Assembly: GCA_016647705.1 (NCBI GenBank)
Contig: CM028333.1
Coordinates: 13,041,616 to 13,105,615, forward strand
Reading direction: 5' to 3'
Length of the DNA: 64,000 bases
Source: Eucommia ulmoides
Lineage: Eukaryota > Streptophyta > Magnoliopsida > Garryales > Eucommiaceae
Positions 1 through 11,569 of the stretch are shown piece by piece; position 1 is the first letter of the stretch; each line of letters opens with the position of its first letter. The notes under the pieces were generated by a model, which saw only the letters and a program-made list of their open reading frames with translations, had not been told where the DNA came from and did not search any database. A program made the translations under genes and the position numbers.

Positions 1-440
1 ATCATTTTTGTCCACAACACTTGATCTTTACGACTTACGATCTGGACTAACTCCTCAATGTATGTCAAATCTTCTTCCTATTTGATTGCTTGAGAAATCA
101 ACACATGCGAAGAATCTGATACATATTTTTTGAACATCGACACGTGGAAAACATCGTGTAATCTAGACAATCTTGGCAGTAAGGTAAGTCGATAAGCTGT
201 CGCACCAACCCATTTTAAAATTTCGTATGACCCGATATATCTCGGACTTAATTTTCCTTTCCTCTCGAACCTCATTATGCCCTTCCATGGGGATATACGC
301 AAAAAATACACAATCACTCACTTTAAATTCCAACTCCCGCCTACGCTTGTCAGCATAACTCTTCTGTCGATTCTGGGCAATCTTCAATCTTTCCTAAATC
401 ACCTTCACTTTGTCTACCATCATTTGGGCTATACTCGGCA

Positions 441-1295
441 TCAGTAATTTCCTTTATCCCACTTCAGTTCAGTCTGTTGGACTGGAGTCCTACATTTTCT
501 GTCATCTAACACTTCATACGATGCCATCTCGATTGCCGAATGGTAGCTATTATTGTAGGCAAATTCCATCAATATCAAATGATCATCCCAGCTACCAGGA
601 AATTCCAGAACACAACCCCTTAACATATCCTTCAATGTCTGAATCGTACGTTCTGATTGACCATCAGTCTGAGGATGAAAGGCGGTATTGAATTTCAGCT
701 TTGTACCTAAGGCAACTTGGAGACTTGGCCAAAACTTCGAAATAAATCCCGGATCTCTATCCGACATTATGAAAATCGGTGCATCATGTAATCGAACAAT
801 CTCGTCAATATGCAATTGGGCATACTTATCCAGAGAGTACGTCATATTTATGGCCATAAAATTAGCAGATTTAGTAAGCCAATCAACGACCACCCAGATG
901 AAAGTATGCCCCCTTTGAGAACGGGGTGAACCCGAAACGAAATCCATTGTGATCTGCTCTCATTTCCACTATGGAATAGGTAGAGGCTGTAATAACCCAC
1001 CTGGACGTTGGTGCTTGATCTTGACTTGCTGACAAACGAGACACGTGGCAACAATTTCAGAAATTTTCCATTTCATTCCATTCCACCAATAGTGTTCTCG
1101 CAGATCCCGATACATTTTGGTACTGCCTAGGTGCATTGCGTATGCTGAGCTATACGCTTCCTCCAAGATATCCTTATTTAGATTAGCATCATTAGGCACA
1201 CACAGTCTATTTCCAACCATCAAAACTTCATCGTTATCCCTGTCACGATAGTCAACTCTGTGACCAATTTTTACTTTATCTCTGATCTTCTCCAA
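441..1295 (-). mobile_element. chromovirus integrase region
   Basis: Minus-strand segments carry the HHCC zinc-binding neighbourhood (H-x-G-x-T-K-M-Y followed by C-x-x-C-Q) and the integrase core with its first catalytic Asp region (MDFVSG) and later Asp region (MSDRDPGF), then the final Glu region (NTAFHPQTDGQSERTIQ). These are standard for Ty3/gypsy integrase. The C-terminal part continues at about 387-78 (LSPRYIGSYEIL, LHDVFHVSMFKKY). Fossil, not an intact gene. Confidence 0.85.
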
Positions 1296-1310
1296 TTAGG
1301 CATCCGACTT

Positions 1311-2949
1311 CTACGCTTCTATAATACGGTCAATCAATGTTGGCCTCAAAGTCAAAGTCGCAAGCAACGCTGCCGTCTGACCAACCGCCAACTGAACTCG
1401 CAACAATCTCAACTCGGCATACAGATTAGTATAAACAACTTGAATGTGTGCAACCAAACTTGCTGATTTCTGACTCAAAACATCCACTACAATATTGGCT
1501 TTTCCAAGATGATAGTGGATAGTACAATCATAGTTCTTAAATAATTCTATCAAACGTCTCTGCCTCAAATTTAGTTCTTTCTGAGTAAACAAGTATTTCA
1601 AACTCTAGTGGTCGGTGTATATTTCACAAGTCTCGCCATACAGGTAATGTCTCTAGATCTTCAGGGCAAACACAATTATTGCCAATTTCAAATCATGCGT
1701 CGGGTAATTACGCTCATGATTCTTTAATTGCCGGGAGGTATATGCAATCATGTGACCATGTTGCATCAGTACACACCTTAATCCCTAATGTGACGCGTCA
1801 CTGTAGATCACAAAGCCACCACATTCAGTCGGAAGGGAGAGTATTAGCGCATATATCAGTCTATTCTTCAGCTCTTGAAAACTCTGCTCATATTTGTCAA
1901 TCCACTCGAATTTGGATTCCTTGCTGGTCAACTGGGCAGCTATAACAGAGAATTCTTGCACGAACCGGCAATAATAACCCGCCAATCCCAAAAAACTTCG
2001 AACTTCGGTCACACTTTTTGGCCTCTCCCATTGTACCACGGCTTCGACTTCCTTCGGATCCACTTGAATACCATCCCCCACAATAACATACCCCAAGAAC
2101 ACGACTCTATCTAACCAAAACTCATGTTTACTGAATTTCGCATACAACTGTTTCTCTCGCAAAGTCTATAACACCATCTTGAGATGCTCTGCATACTCTT
2201 CTTTATTTTGAGAATAGATCAGTATATCATTAATGAACATGATAATAAACTGATCTAGATAAAGTTAGAAGTACTGATTCATCAAATTCATAAAAGCAGT
2301 AGGGGCATTCGTCAACCCGAATGGCATAACTAGGAATTCACAATGTCCATACCTCGTATGGAACACCATTTTTGCCACGTCACTATCTCTGACTTTCAAC
2401 TGATAGTATCCCGATCGAAGATCTATTTTGGAAAACACCCTAGCCTTCTGCAACTGGTCGAACCGATCATCAATCCTAGGCAACGGGTATTTATTACGAA
2501 CCGTCACCCTATTCAATTACCGATAATCGATACACATTCTCAACGTGTTATCCTTTTTTTTTTTTTTTTTTTTTTACGAACATCGCCGGGGCTCCCCATG
2601 GAGAAATATTGGGTCTGATAAACCCACAGTTTAACAAATCTTGCAACCGAATTTTCAATTCCTTCAACTCAGTAGGCGCCATACGATGGGGTGGAATTGA
2701 TATAGAAGTAGTTCCTGGAAGTAACTCGATAGTGAATTCCATCTCCCTATCCACTGGCAAACCTGGCAATCTTTTTAGAAACACATCGGGAAAATCCCTA
2801 ATCACTGGAATATCCGCCACCTGAACTTCATTCTGACTGGTGTCAATCACATACGTGAGGTATCCCTGATATCCCTTCTTTAGTAACTTCCTGGCCTCCA
2901 TGACTGAAATCAAACTAACTGGGGTAATGATTTTGTCCCCCGAAAACAC
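1311..2949 (-). mobile_element. chromovirus reverse transcriptase and RNase H region
   Basis: Minus-strand blocks show reverse transcriptase landmarks ([28 protein letters not shown]) and the connection stretch ([29 protein letters not shown]), then an RNase H piece (YSDASH and later [11 protein letters not shown]). A T-rich run at about 2551-2575 lies inside. Part of a decayed polyprotein. Confidence 0.85.
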
Positions 2950-2952
2950 AAA

Positions 2953-3204
2953 CTATGGCCCGCCTGAGACCCAAAAAGTAACTTCCTTTTTAAAACTATT
3001 CACCATGACATGATAACCAGATAGAAAATCCATACCTAATATCACATCAAAATCGTGAATACTCAAAGGTAATAGATCCACCCACAACTCTCTATCACCC
3101 ATACGAAGCGGACTATATTTATATACACTCACTATCAACACGGACTCATAGTTCTCGGCGGCTTCCTGCACATCATTCTCTATTAATTTCGTTGTGTTCA
3201 CCAA
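2953..3204 (-). mobile_element. chromovirus aspartic protease remnant
   Basis: The minus-strand stretch ends in LLPLSIHDFDVILGMDFL, which is the typical C-terminal half of a Ty3/gypsy protease just before reverse transcriptase. Upstream of it, toward the primer site, about 0.85 kb (3205-4045) shows no recognisable gag. Confidence 0.7.
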
Positions 3205-4045
3205 TTTCGCTTAACTTTTGATCTGCCTACCCATCCACCTGGAACGTATTTCTAAATCAAACCCTTTCTGGAATCGTCTACATCTTGTCTTTTCCGTTTT
3301 TACCAAATTAGGAGCAAATCAGGACTAGACATCGAATTTAATTCCATACTACATAACAGTTATCTTTTTCTGTTTCAGTAATATGAACTCTTCCTCCAAT
3401 GGAATTACAAGGTTTCTTTAGTATTGCCTAGAAGGCAGTTTTATGCACACTCTTGGATGTTGTACGCAAAGATAGAATCCACGTATAATAAATAGTAGCA
3501 CAATGCGTTGTGTAGTCCTATGATACCAATAAGGTGTTGTCTAATAATCCAACTTAAGTGTGCTCTATCACACTATTGGTTTAACAACTAAAATATTAAG
3601 TGCTACCGATAGTGAATCCCAACGCCAAGTAATACGAATATGATTACTTATCAGTTATAGTTTAACATTTAGAACCACTAGCACCCCCACAATTATAATC
3701 CATCCATTCACTACTACCAACAACACCACCCAATTCCGCCAACGAGAAGTATCACAATTTAATCACACAACTAATCACCAACTTATAGGTATTCCTGTTA
3801 ATGAAAAACGAGTCTATGAAAATAATGCAACAACTTCAGTCAGTGGTCAGGCTCTCCGCTTATTTATCACTAATTTACTATATATTAAGGGAGGACTAAC
3901 TAGGTAACAACAATGCACGACGCCAATGTATGATCTAATGCAATGCATTAACTACCACTAGCGTGCTGAACCTACCTAACGACACTCTATCTCATGGTCC
4001 ACCACTGGCTCAACAAGCTGACATGTCTACAGAACCTATAACCTA

Positions 4046-4058
4046 GGCTCTGATACCA
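4046..4058 (-). other. primer-binding site of the chromovirus
   Basis: The minus-strand sequence TGGTATCAGAGCC is the standard plant primer site complementary to initiator methionine tRNA. It sits four bases inside the LTR edge at 4063, which fixes both the orientation and the LTR boundary. Confidence 0.9.
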
Positions 4059-4062
4059 CAAA

Positions 4063-6865
4063 TGTCACACCCCACCCCAGCACCTGGTACCGGAGGCCGG
4101 ACGTGACGTCGACCTGACGCTACCTGACCAATCCACGAATATCCATCCATATATATATATTTGTACATACACATTCGCGCTACTGTAATTTTTTTTTCCC
4201 AAAAGTATATATATGAATATCCGTTTAAAAAATTTAGGCATATACCGGTCCCAAATATTCACAACCAAAAACACAAAAGTACTTGAACCTTCCACGGTTC
4301 ACATTCGACTGGCTCACATCCGACATGACACTACCTCCGAACTCTACCTAGTGTCAGTAGTGGACCAACTCCTAGCCGCGGTACCTGAAACCAAATATTT
4401 TTATCAGTGTATTGTCTTCATAATAAAAATATTTAATGGATCAAGTATAATTGTTAAATACCAACTTTCAAAATATAATATTTTATAATTACATACCAGG
4501 TTGAAAATTCAGTCCCACTGTCACCAATGTAATAGGTTAATATATTTAAAATAAGCAGAAGTGTTAACCACCCTATTTCAAAATATAATAATATACCCGC
4601 ATACTATGTTAGAAATCCAGTTCCACTACCCCTAATGAAATAAAGAAATATAATTAACCCCCAACTCAAATATTTTAAGTAAACGTTTCCAAACATTTTA
4701 AATAAACCATACCCAAACATTCTAAATCCACCAATACAAATATTTTAAACCAACCAGACCAAATATCTTAACGTATAATAAAATACACCACACCTCATCA
4801 CCTATTAGTCATAGGATCGTTTTTACCTCACGATTGGGAGTTACAACGGTACCGTAACCTGTACAACTGTGCCATCTAAAGTGACTATCAGTGTCAGTGC
4901 CATTTATTATCCCCAACGGTAGGGGTACCACCCGCAGGATTTGCACTCCTGATGAGTCCATCAAACTACCTTCCGGACATGTCATAATAATTAACCACCT
5001 GCAGGACTACCCTCCCGACATGTCATAATGTAATCAACCACCTGCAGGATTAATCCTCCTGACAGGTCATAATAATCAACCACCTGTAGGACTAATCTTC
5101 CTAACAGGTCAAAATATCATCAGCCACCTGCAAGACATGCCCTCCTGACAGGTCATAATAATCAACCACCTGTAGGACTAATCCTCCTAATAGGTTAAAA
5201 CCATCCCGCGGGATATGCCTTCCTGACGGGATCAAAACTATGGCATAGTCGGATGAAAATCACTTTCCACCTTTACAACCCACTTGATCCAAAAATTATT
5301 TTTCATCTTTAAAGCCAACTTGATCCAAATAAGTCGCAAAATCATTCATTTTAAATAAACACACTTTCCACAATTTATATGAAAATAAAATTTGTAAATT
5401 TACATAGAAGACAATACACTCACCTCGTTTCCCACACTGCAAAAATACCGACGTCAGAAACTACCGGGACACTGGCGCCTGCGAACCTAATAACGATAGG
5501 CCTAAATTAATATTTTATTTAAAATAACCTAATATACAATGCAGGCCCTAAATTTTATATTTCCCATTTCCTCAATTTTTTTATTATGAAAAATTATTAT
5601 TTTGTCCGTTTTACTACATTAATATTTACTGTACCAATTTATTTAAGATTATCGATTATAAAAATATTATTACGATCACGAGAATTATTATTACAATTGC
5701 GAATATTTCAATACTTAACAATTTAATTTAATCGATAATAATACTCGATTAAGATTTTACCTATTCCGAATCGTTTGCAGGCTGAGAAATTGGATTTTTC
5801 AAATTTTTTATTTTTATTTGATTTCCTTCCTTTGTTTTTTTTTTTTTTTTCATTTTTCTTCTTTTTTTTTTTTCTTCCCTTCCTCTTTTCTTTTTCTTCT
5901 TCTGCCTATTCCTGCTTTCTATTCGTTGAGCCTCACCGCCGCGGCGAACGCTCCCCTTTTTCTGTTCTGTTTCTTGGTTTCAGCAGCCGGCGGTCTCTTT
6001 CTCTCTCCTCACCAGCTCCGGTGACTCCCACACCACCATAGCAATTAAACACACATACACACAGAACACACAAACACACACACACCCCATCGACGATCAT
6101 ACACACCCACCGGACTGACGACCTTACCCACGACGACCACTCCCACTGGATGAGCAAAACAACGCCGACGACTGCAAAAATCACGAAACACACCCACACA
6201 TACACAGTCGTCACACACACACATTCACCCATACACACGCACAGTCACACGATCGTCGACGTACACGCATACACACGTACACATTCGATCATCGTCGGCG
6301 ATGCATTGACCGATGAACAAAACACACACACCCATATGTACACATACAACGGACCAAACTCGACAACCCACCTAACGACAACACCCCCAGGCCACCGGAC
6401 GAACAGTGACACCCTCTGGCGACGATCGGAACACATATCCTCCCCATTCAGTCGTTGCCCGAACTCTCTCTCTCCTTTTCTCTTTCTGTTTTCTTCTTCT
6501 TTTAAGGCTCTATCCCCCAAAATGTATGCGTGTAGGTTGCATGTATATATATATATGCATGATAGAAGTGGTGTTTCTTTGACCCTAAATGCTGCCACGT
6601 TGATCCCCATTTCCTCACAATTGTATGACTATATGTGTGTGTGTGTATATATATATAATCTTTTTTTCCAAATTACATTAACCTCCCCTAAATTTCCTTT
6701 AGGTTATTATCTAAATCCCAAAATTTAAAATAAATATTTCTAAAATTGCTAATTAACCCCTAAACTTTTAATTTAAATTAGAAAGAACACATTTCACCCT
6801 GTTATTTTCTAAATGTTCTAAAATGCGACTAATGAATATGCACGTGCATAAGTTAGGGTCTTACA
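4063..6865 (-). repeat. 5' LTR (2.8 kb) of the chromovirus
   Basis: On the minus strand the LTR begins TGTAAGACCC at 6865 and ends GGGTGTGACA at 4063, next to the primer site. It contains hairpin-type tandem units at about 4925-5225, a T/CT-rich block at 5775-5930, and a CA-rich microsatellite block at about 6040-6350. The base 5 outside is ACTTT (6866-6870); its partner lies beyond the window. It is related to the solo LTR at 60558-63179. Confidence 0.85.
4925..5230. repeat. tandem units with internal dyad inside the chromovirus LTR
   Basis: About five units of roughly 55-60 bp repeat the pattern AATCAACCACCTGCAGGA ... CCTCCTGACAGGTCATAAT. Each unit pairs CCTG(C/T)AGG with CCTGACAGG, so each can fold. 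A weaker version with CCGGACCACC ... GGACAGACC is present in the solo LTR at about 61240-61450. Confidence 0.75.
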
Positions 6866-7264
6866 ACTTTACATTTTATAAAAACCATATTAGGACCTTG
6901 AACTTATCACTTCTTACTAAGGTACATAAGAATTATTATTTTAAAGTGTCGTGTGTGATCCTAATTTGAGATGCATTAAGTGTATAAAGGTAATGAGTTG
7001 TTTTAACCTAATTGTCTTCAACGTTTTCAATGCTCTGAAAATATTAATTATCTTCATCCTACACCCATCTTGAATTCATTTGATTCTTCAATAATTGCTT
7101 TATGAATTATTCACTAATTAATCGTTTTCCACCTATTCTTTTTCTCAATTCAACCTATGGAACTTTTAATCAGAAACCACTCAATAAAAGTATTTGTTCC
7201 ATAAATATCAACGGTCAATTGTCCATCAAAACATTAGGTTCATCAGAGTATAACTAGGTAAAGG
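6866..7264. other. AT-rich spacer
   Basis: No gene, RNA or clear repeat recognised between the chromovirus LTR and the decayed coding remnant. Confidence 0.5.
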
Positions 7265-8000
7265 TCAACTCCCAAGGGGACAGTCATTTGCCCCTGATTG
7301 GGAATATTGGACTGTATAGACTTTCCAATCAAGATGGGTGTCCTGAATACTCCAAGAGGGAGATTGAGGGCTCATTGGCGAGCTCGCCCTCGAGTCTTCA
7401 AAATGAAAGACGGTATTCAAGAGTCGAAGAGTGCACGTTCTTGCTTGCACCCACCACCGGGGTCCTGTTGTCATTTGATTCTCCATCAGAAAACTCAATC
7501 TGCAATGCTGAAATGTCGAAAGAAGGATCAAGGGATATAATAGATCTCTTGTAGGCCTTGAAGCCATCCAAGGCCTCTCCAATGATGTCCTTCTCCAACT
7601 GTCGATGTTCTACCCGAAATATCTCTAACAACTGTTGAGGTCGCTTTAACTCTTCCCAAACGCAAAGTTCAATCATATTTCATTTTGTTTTTCCTCGGTT
7701 AAGTTCTAATTCGTGGCATAGGTGGTTTTAATTTTCTTCCAAATGTTATTCTCTCTCTCCTAGGAAGCATGGGTCTCTCTCATATAGGTCGCTCTTAGCT
7801 CCAAAAAATCTTATTTCAAGGTTCGCATGTGTACATCTGTATCCACCCGATGTTTCTCAGCCTGTGACCTCGCTTTGGCCTCCGTATCCGGTCGAGAACA
7901 GATGAATGTGACCTCATGAAAAAGTTGGATCGTATGGATAACAATCAGTCTATGAACAATTCTAGGGTTGATGTTCTGCAATATTCAAGATCATGGGCAT
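7265..8000 (-). pseudogene. decayed minus-strand coding remnant, unidentified
   Basis: Several frames stay open here, and the most protein-like reading is on the minus strand. From about 7910 leftward it shows charged, coiled-coil-like text (RSQAEKHRVDTDVHM, then ERENNIWKKIK) broken by stops. After a frame change near 7676 it continues as a 92-residue stretch rich in Glu, Lys and Leu (CVWEELKRPQQLLEIFRVEH, IIGEALDGFKAYKR). I do not recognise the family. The composition suggests a remnant of a plant coiled-coil protein or a transposon gag-like protein. Nothing in the flanks identifies it. Confidence 0.3.
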
Positions 8001-9193
8001 GAGTACGAATTAGGAAAACGTTAGCGCATTGTTCTCACTCCTACAAACAGTAAAGGTTGTGGTCAGTCGTGTTCCATACTTTTAGATTTCATTTGATTTC
8101 TTCAATTTTTTTATTGTTTTTCTAGATTTAAGTAGTTCTTCCTGTTAGGGATCCGATGCAGCCACTAAAATTCGTTGGATTTCAAATACTTTTATTTTAG
8201 ATTTCAATAGATTTGTAATCATGTATTTTTATATTTCAATAGTTTTTTTTTTTCCTTCGGTAGTTTATAAAATAACACAAAACACTAAAGTCAAATAAAA
8301 AACAAACAAAATAAAATCACTTTGGGCATAAATCAAAAGCCCTTTTATCCATTTTCTCGAAGACGATGTCTTCCAAGTTTGACGTCGGGGTCTCAAGGAT
8401 TTTGAGCATACAATCTCCCTCAGCTCCTTTTTTGGCCAGTAATTCTACACATCTATTGGTCTCTTTTGGAGAAAATTAAAAAATTTAGTTATTTAGGATG
8501 AGTCTCTTGCATTTATCAATCCAATATTTGAAGCGGTGGTTCTCAGGACATAGATTCAATAATTAATTAATAATTCTCTAGTTTATAGAGATAATCACAT
8601 GTTTAGAGCATTTCCATTGATTAATTTGAGTGAAATTTCACTTAACTAATTATGTGGTTTTCTATTTATTTTTCAATTATATCTCAACTATAAGTTTGAG
8701 ATTCTTTTCAATTTGAAAGTATTTCAGTGGATTTTTAGTTGATTGAGTGTCAGTAAAATATTGTTGGATTATTACTTTTGAAATTTATATTTTCTTCAGT
8801 AAAATATATCTGAAAATAAAATTTAAAATATAAATTTGAATATGTAGTGAATTTTTACTTTAGTGGTTTGAATTGTTTTATGAATATTTCATTTTTGAAT
8901 TTTTAGATTTATGTAGAGAATGATATATGAGTTTTTTTTTATAGCATAATTCTTTTTTTTTTTTCTATATTCAGTCGAATTGTTAATATTCAGTGAAATT
9001 ATAAAAACTCAGTGGAACAACGTTTATTAATTTTTGGTAATTAACTTATTTATAAATATAATTTTTGTATAAAAAAATTATATATTATGAATAAAAAATA
9101 AAATGGAGTGAAATTTTTATTGAAAATTAAAATTCAATGGATATTGTAAAATAAAATTAAATGAAACGTACCTCAGCGTATTTATAAAATTTA
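8001..9193. other. AT-rich spacer
   Basis: No gene recognised. From about 8600 the text is very AT-rich with short poly-T runs. A repeated phrase (GTGAAATTT, TCAGTGGA/TCAGTGAAA) occurs several times between 8620 and 9170, perhaps a decayed MITE, but no ends could be defined. Confidence 0.4.
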
Positions 9194-9515
9194 GGGCAAA
9201 TTACAATTTTGTTCCTCGTATTTGCACGCGTTTCTCCATTTGGCCTCTAATTTTATTTTATTTTTTGTCAAAGTGGTTCTCGTATTTGCAACCGTTTTTT
9301 AAGTGGCCATTCCGTAAAAAATAGGCATTAATTGTGACGGATTTGAGGCATGTGATTTGCATATGCAAACTTCAACAGTAAAAAAGTAATTTTTTTGGCA
9401 AATCACAGTTTTGGTCTTTGCATTTGCACGCGTTTTTCAATTTGGCCTTCCGATTTTTTATTTTTTTTGCCAAAGTGGTATTCGTATTTGCAGCCATTTT
9501 TTTAAGTGGCCTTCC
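9194..9515. repeat. left terminal inverted repeat of the Pack-MULE
   Basis: Two tandem, diverged copies (about 9194-9398 and 9399-9515) of the block that reads GCAAATYACARTTTTG ... ATTTGCACGCGT ... CAAAGTGGT ... AAGTGGCC. It is inverted relative to 11185-11560. Confidence 0.8.
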
Positions 9516-9517
9516 AA

Positions 9518-10737
9518 CAACTTCTTCGTCGCGTATTCCTCTACCTCCACGTTGTTATGGGTTTTACATGCGCTCAAAAGAGCCACCCATAACACCGGTG
9601 TTGGATCCATCGGCATCTCTCAAATCAATCTTATCACTTCTTCCAGCCGACCGACACGACCCAACAAATCCACCATGGAAGCATAATGCTCAACACCGGG
9701 AACAACTCCAAACAACCCACCTCGCATCTTCTTGAAAAACTCAATCCATTTATCCACCATACTCAAATAACTACAAGCATAAAGCAAAACAAGAAACGTC
9801 ACGCAGTCAATTTTTAAATCAAAATTCCTCATCTGGTCAAATATTCCAACAGCCTCATATCCCCTTCCATGAATGTCGTACCCTGCCATTAACGATGTCT
9901 ACGACACCTCATTCCTTTGACCCATCAAATCAAACACCATCTTTGTCGCATCAACATTGTCGGACTTCGCATACATATCGATTAGACAATTGGCAACAAA
10001 CAAAAACCCATTTCTATAACGGTTAACCAAAACAAACCCATGAATCTATTTCCCAAACCTTAATGATGCAAGACGAGCACATGCCATTAACGCACAACAC
10101 ACAATGAATACATTCGATTTTACATAGCCGTTATGATTCACGATCGCCGAGAAAAGCTCCAAAGTATCATTGGTGCCACTGTGTTGTGCGTATTCACCAA
10201 TCATAACAGTCCATGTCACCACATTTCAACCATGAGCTCCCATGTCATCAAACATTGTCCAAGCAATCTCGTCCTTTTTACACTTTGCATTCATGTCTAT
10301 AAGCCCTTTAACCACCATTACATCGTCCCCTTTATCATTCTCATCGATATTTTGAACCAGTTTCAGAGCATAACAATGGGTTTCTCTCCCTTGATTCAAT
10401 GTTGAACAGAGGTACAAGCTGATAACAGAAAGAGACAAGGTTGACAGCGTTTGGTTCAGACCCAAAAATCCTCAACTGTCTAAACATGTCTCGAGCTTCA
10501 TAGTCTTGTTGCCTTTGAGCATACCTGGAAATTACAGCACTCCATGTTATTATATTCAATTTGATGTTTTGTTCCTTCATTTTCTCGAACAAATCAATGG
10601 TGTCTTCACATTGATCGATCTATGAGTAACCAGTCACCATTGAATTCCATGAAATAACGTCTTTTACCTTCATTTGTCCAAAGAATTTGTTGACTTCATC
10701 CATTAATTTACACTTTGCATACATGTCAACAATGGCG
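9518..10737 (-). pseudogene. captured PLS-class pentatricopeptide repeat gene fragment
   Basis: Minus-strand reading runs from about 10737 to 9518 and resembles the middle and end of a plant PLS-type PPR protein of the Arabidopsis At5g16860 (PCMP-H92) kind, as I remember it. Recognisable pieces in order: VDMYAKCKLMDEVNKFFGQM, DVISWNSMVTGYS, LFEKMKEQNIKLNIITWSAV, GLIDMNAKCKKDE, GRGYEAVGIFDQMRNF, CVTFLVLLYACSYLSMVD, EHYASMVDLLGRVGRLEE, MPMDPTPVLWVALLSACK. PPR proteins bind organellar RNA. Here the N-terminal targeting region and the start are absent, and there are several frame changes and stops (for example before DMPMDP near 9620). It has no promoter of its own and lies inside a MULE. It is a transduplicated fragment, not a working PPR gene. 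Confidence 0.82.
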
Positions 10738-11133
10738 AATATGAAATATTGTCGGAGACCGAAGAAAACATCCCAGGGAGATGGATTTGGGAAAAACGAT
10801 GGTGGCGATGATGACAATAAGATTGCAGACGTGGTGTTCGACAGAATCATCACGAGGATATTGTTCTCCGTTGGGGTCCCACTGTTCACCAGTGTGGTTT
10901 TTCTATTCGCAATGGATGCAGTGAAGGAACAACAGCTTTGGAATCCACCGGCGTGGCTAGTTTTCTTGATGGTCTTTATCACGTTCGATGGTTCAGTGCT
11001 TGGATTGGCGTACGGCACGGTGTCGACTAGTTGGGATCCGACGAAAACGGGGTCATTTACAGGGTTTGAAGAAGTCCAGTAGAATTGGGTTGAGCTCGTG
11101 AGAGAAGAAGATGAAGGTGGCCGGCGACGGTAA
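10732..11133 (+). pseudogene. captured PAM68-like (chloroplast membrane assembly factor) fragment
   Basis: Plus-strand reading starts around ATG 10732 and gives a PAM68-family domain: ADVVFDRIITRILFSVGVPL, two hydrophobic segments (about FTSVVFLFAM and WLVFLMVFITFDGSVLGLA), then YGTVSTSWDPTKTGSFTGFE. PAM68 and PAM68L are thylakoid membrane proteins that help assemble photosystem II and the NDH complex; the text is closer to the PAM68L type. A TAG at 11080-11082 replaces an expected Lys codon, and the frame then continues NWVELVREEDEGGRRR to TAA at 11131, so it is interrupted near its natural end. The transit peptide is missing. The fragment abuts the PPR fragment at about 10732-10740. Confidence 0.78.
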
Positions 11134-11184
11134 GTGATAAATAATGCTGACATCGTCCGAAAACAAAAAGAAAATGGAAAAAAA

Positions 11185-11560
11185 TTACTTTTCAATCCCT
11201 AAAGTTTCATGTGCAAGTCACATGCCTCAAATTCATCATAATTAACGCCTATTTTTTATAGAAGGGCCACTTAAAAAATGGTTACAAATACGAGAACAAA
11301 TTGGAGGGCCAAATGGAAAAACACATGCAAATACGAGGACCAAAATGGTAATTTGCCCAAACAAAAATTACTTTTCTACCCCTGAAATTTGCATGTGCAA
11401 GTCACATGTCTTAAATCCGTCATAATTAATGCTTATTTTTTACAGAAGGTCCACTTAAAAAAAGGGCTGCATATACGAGGGCCACTTTGATAGAAAAAAA
11501 AATTGGAGGGCCAAATGAAAAAACGCGTGCAAATACGAGGACCAAAATTGTAATTTGCCC
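11185..11560. repeat. right terminal inverted repeat of the Pack-MULE
   Basis: Two tandem diverged copies (about 11185-11360 and 11361-11560) of the block seen inverted at 9194-9515. It includes the phrases AAGTCACATG, CATAATTAA and AAATACGAGG, and ends at GTAATTTGCCC. Confidence 0.8.
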
Positions 11561-11569
11561 TAAAATTTA

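Larger units (their letters stand above)
1..6865 (-). mobile_element. Ty3/gypsy chromovirus (Tekay/Del-like), 5' LTR plus most of the internal region
   Basis: Read on the minus strand this is an LTR retrotransposon entering from the right and leaving the window at base 1. Order from right to left: long LTR, primer site, protease-like stretch (about 3204-2953), reverse transcriptase (about 2949-1785), RNase H (about 1785-1311), integrase (about 1295-441), and an integrase tail leading into a chromodomain-like start near base 1. pol order RT-RNase H-integrase is Ty3/gypsy; the chromodomain-like tail and 2.8-kb LTR fit Tekay/Del chromoviruses. No gag is recognisable between the primer site and protease. 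The coding region is broken by many changes (roughly ten or more), so this is an old fossil. The 3' LTR would lie left of the window. Confidence 0.85.
9194..11560. mobile_element. Pack-MULE: non-autonomous Mutator-like element with captured gene fragments
   Basis: The element starts GGGCAAATTACAATTTTG and ends with the inverse CAAAATTGTAATTTGCCC. It is flanked on both sides by the perfect 9-bp direct repeat TAAAATTTA (9185-9193 and 11561-11569). Nine-base target duplications with long terminal inverted repeats define Mutator-like elements. Both termini are long and internally duplicated: each holds two diverged copies of a block with the phrases TTGCACGCGT and AAGTGGCC (about 9194-9515 and 11185-11560). 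There is no transposase. The interior is a PPR-gene fragment (minus) joined head to head to a PAM68-like fragment (plus), so it fits the Pack-MULE definition. The ends still agree well, implying moderate age. Confidence 0.88.

Noticed and set aside
5775-6041. Phe/Ser-rich plus-strand frames
   Set aside because: A T-rich and CT-rich block inside the chromovirus LTR; no protein similarity.
6150-6728. 192-residue Thr/His-rich plus-strand frame
   Set aside because: Made by ACACAC microsatellite text in the LTR on the strand opposite to the element.
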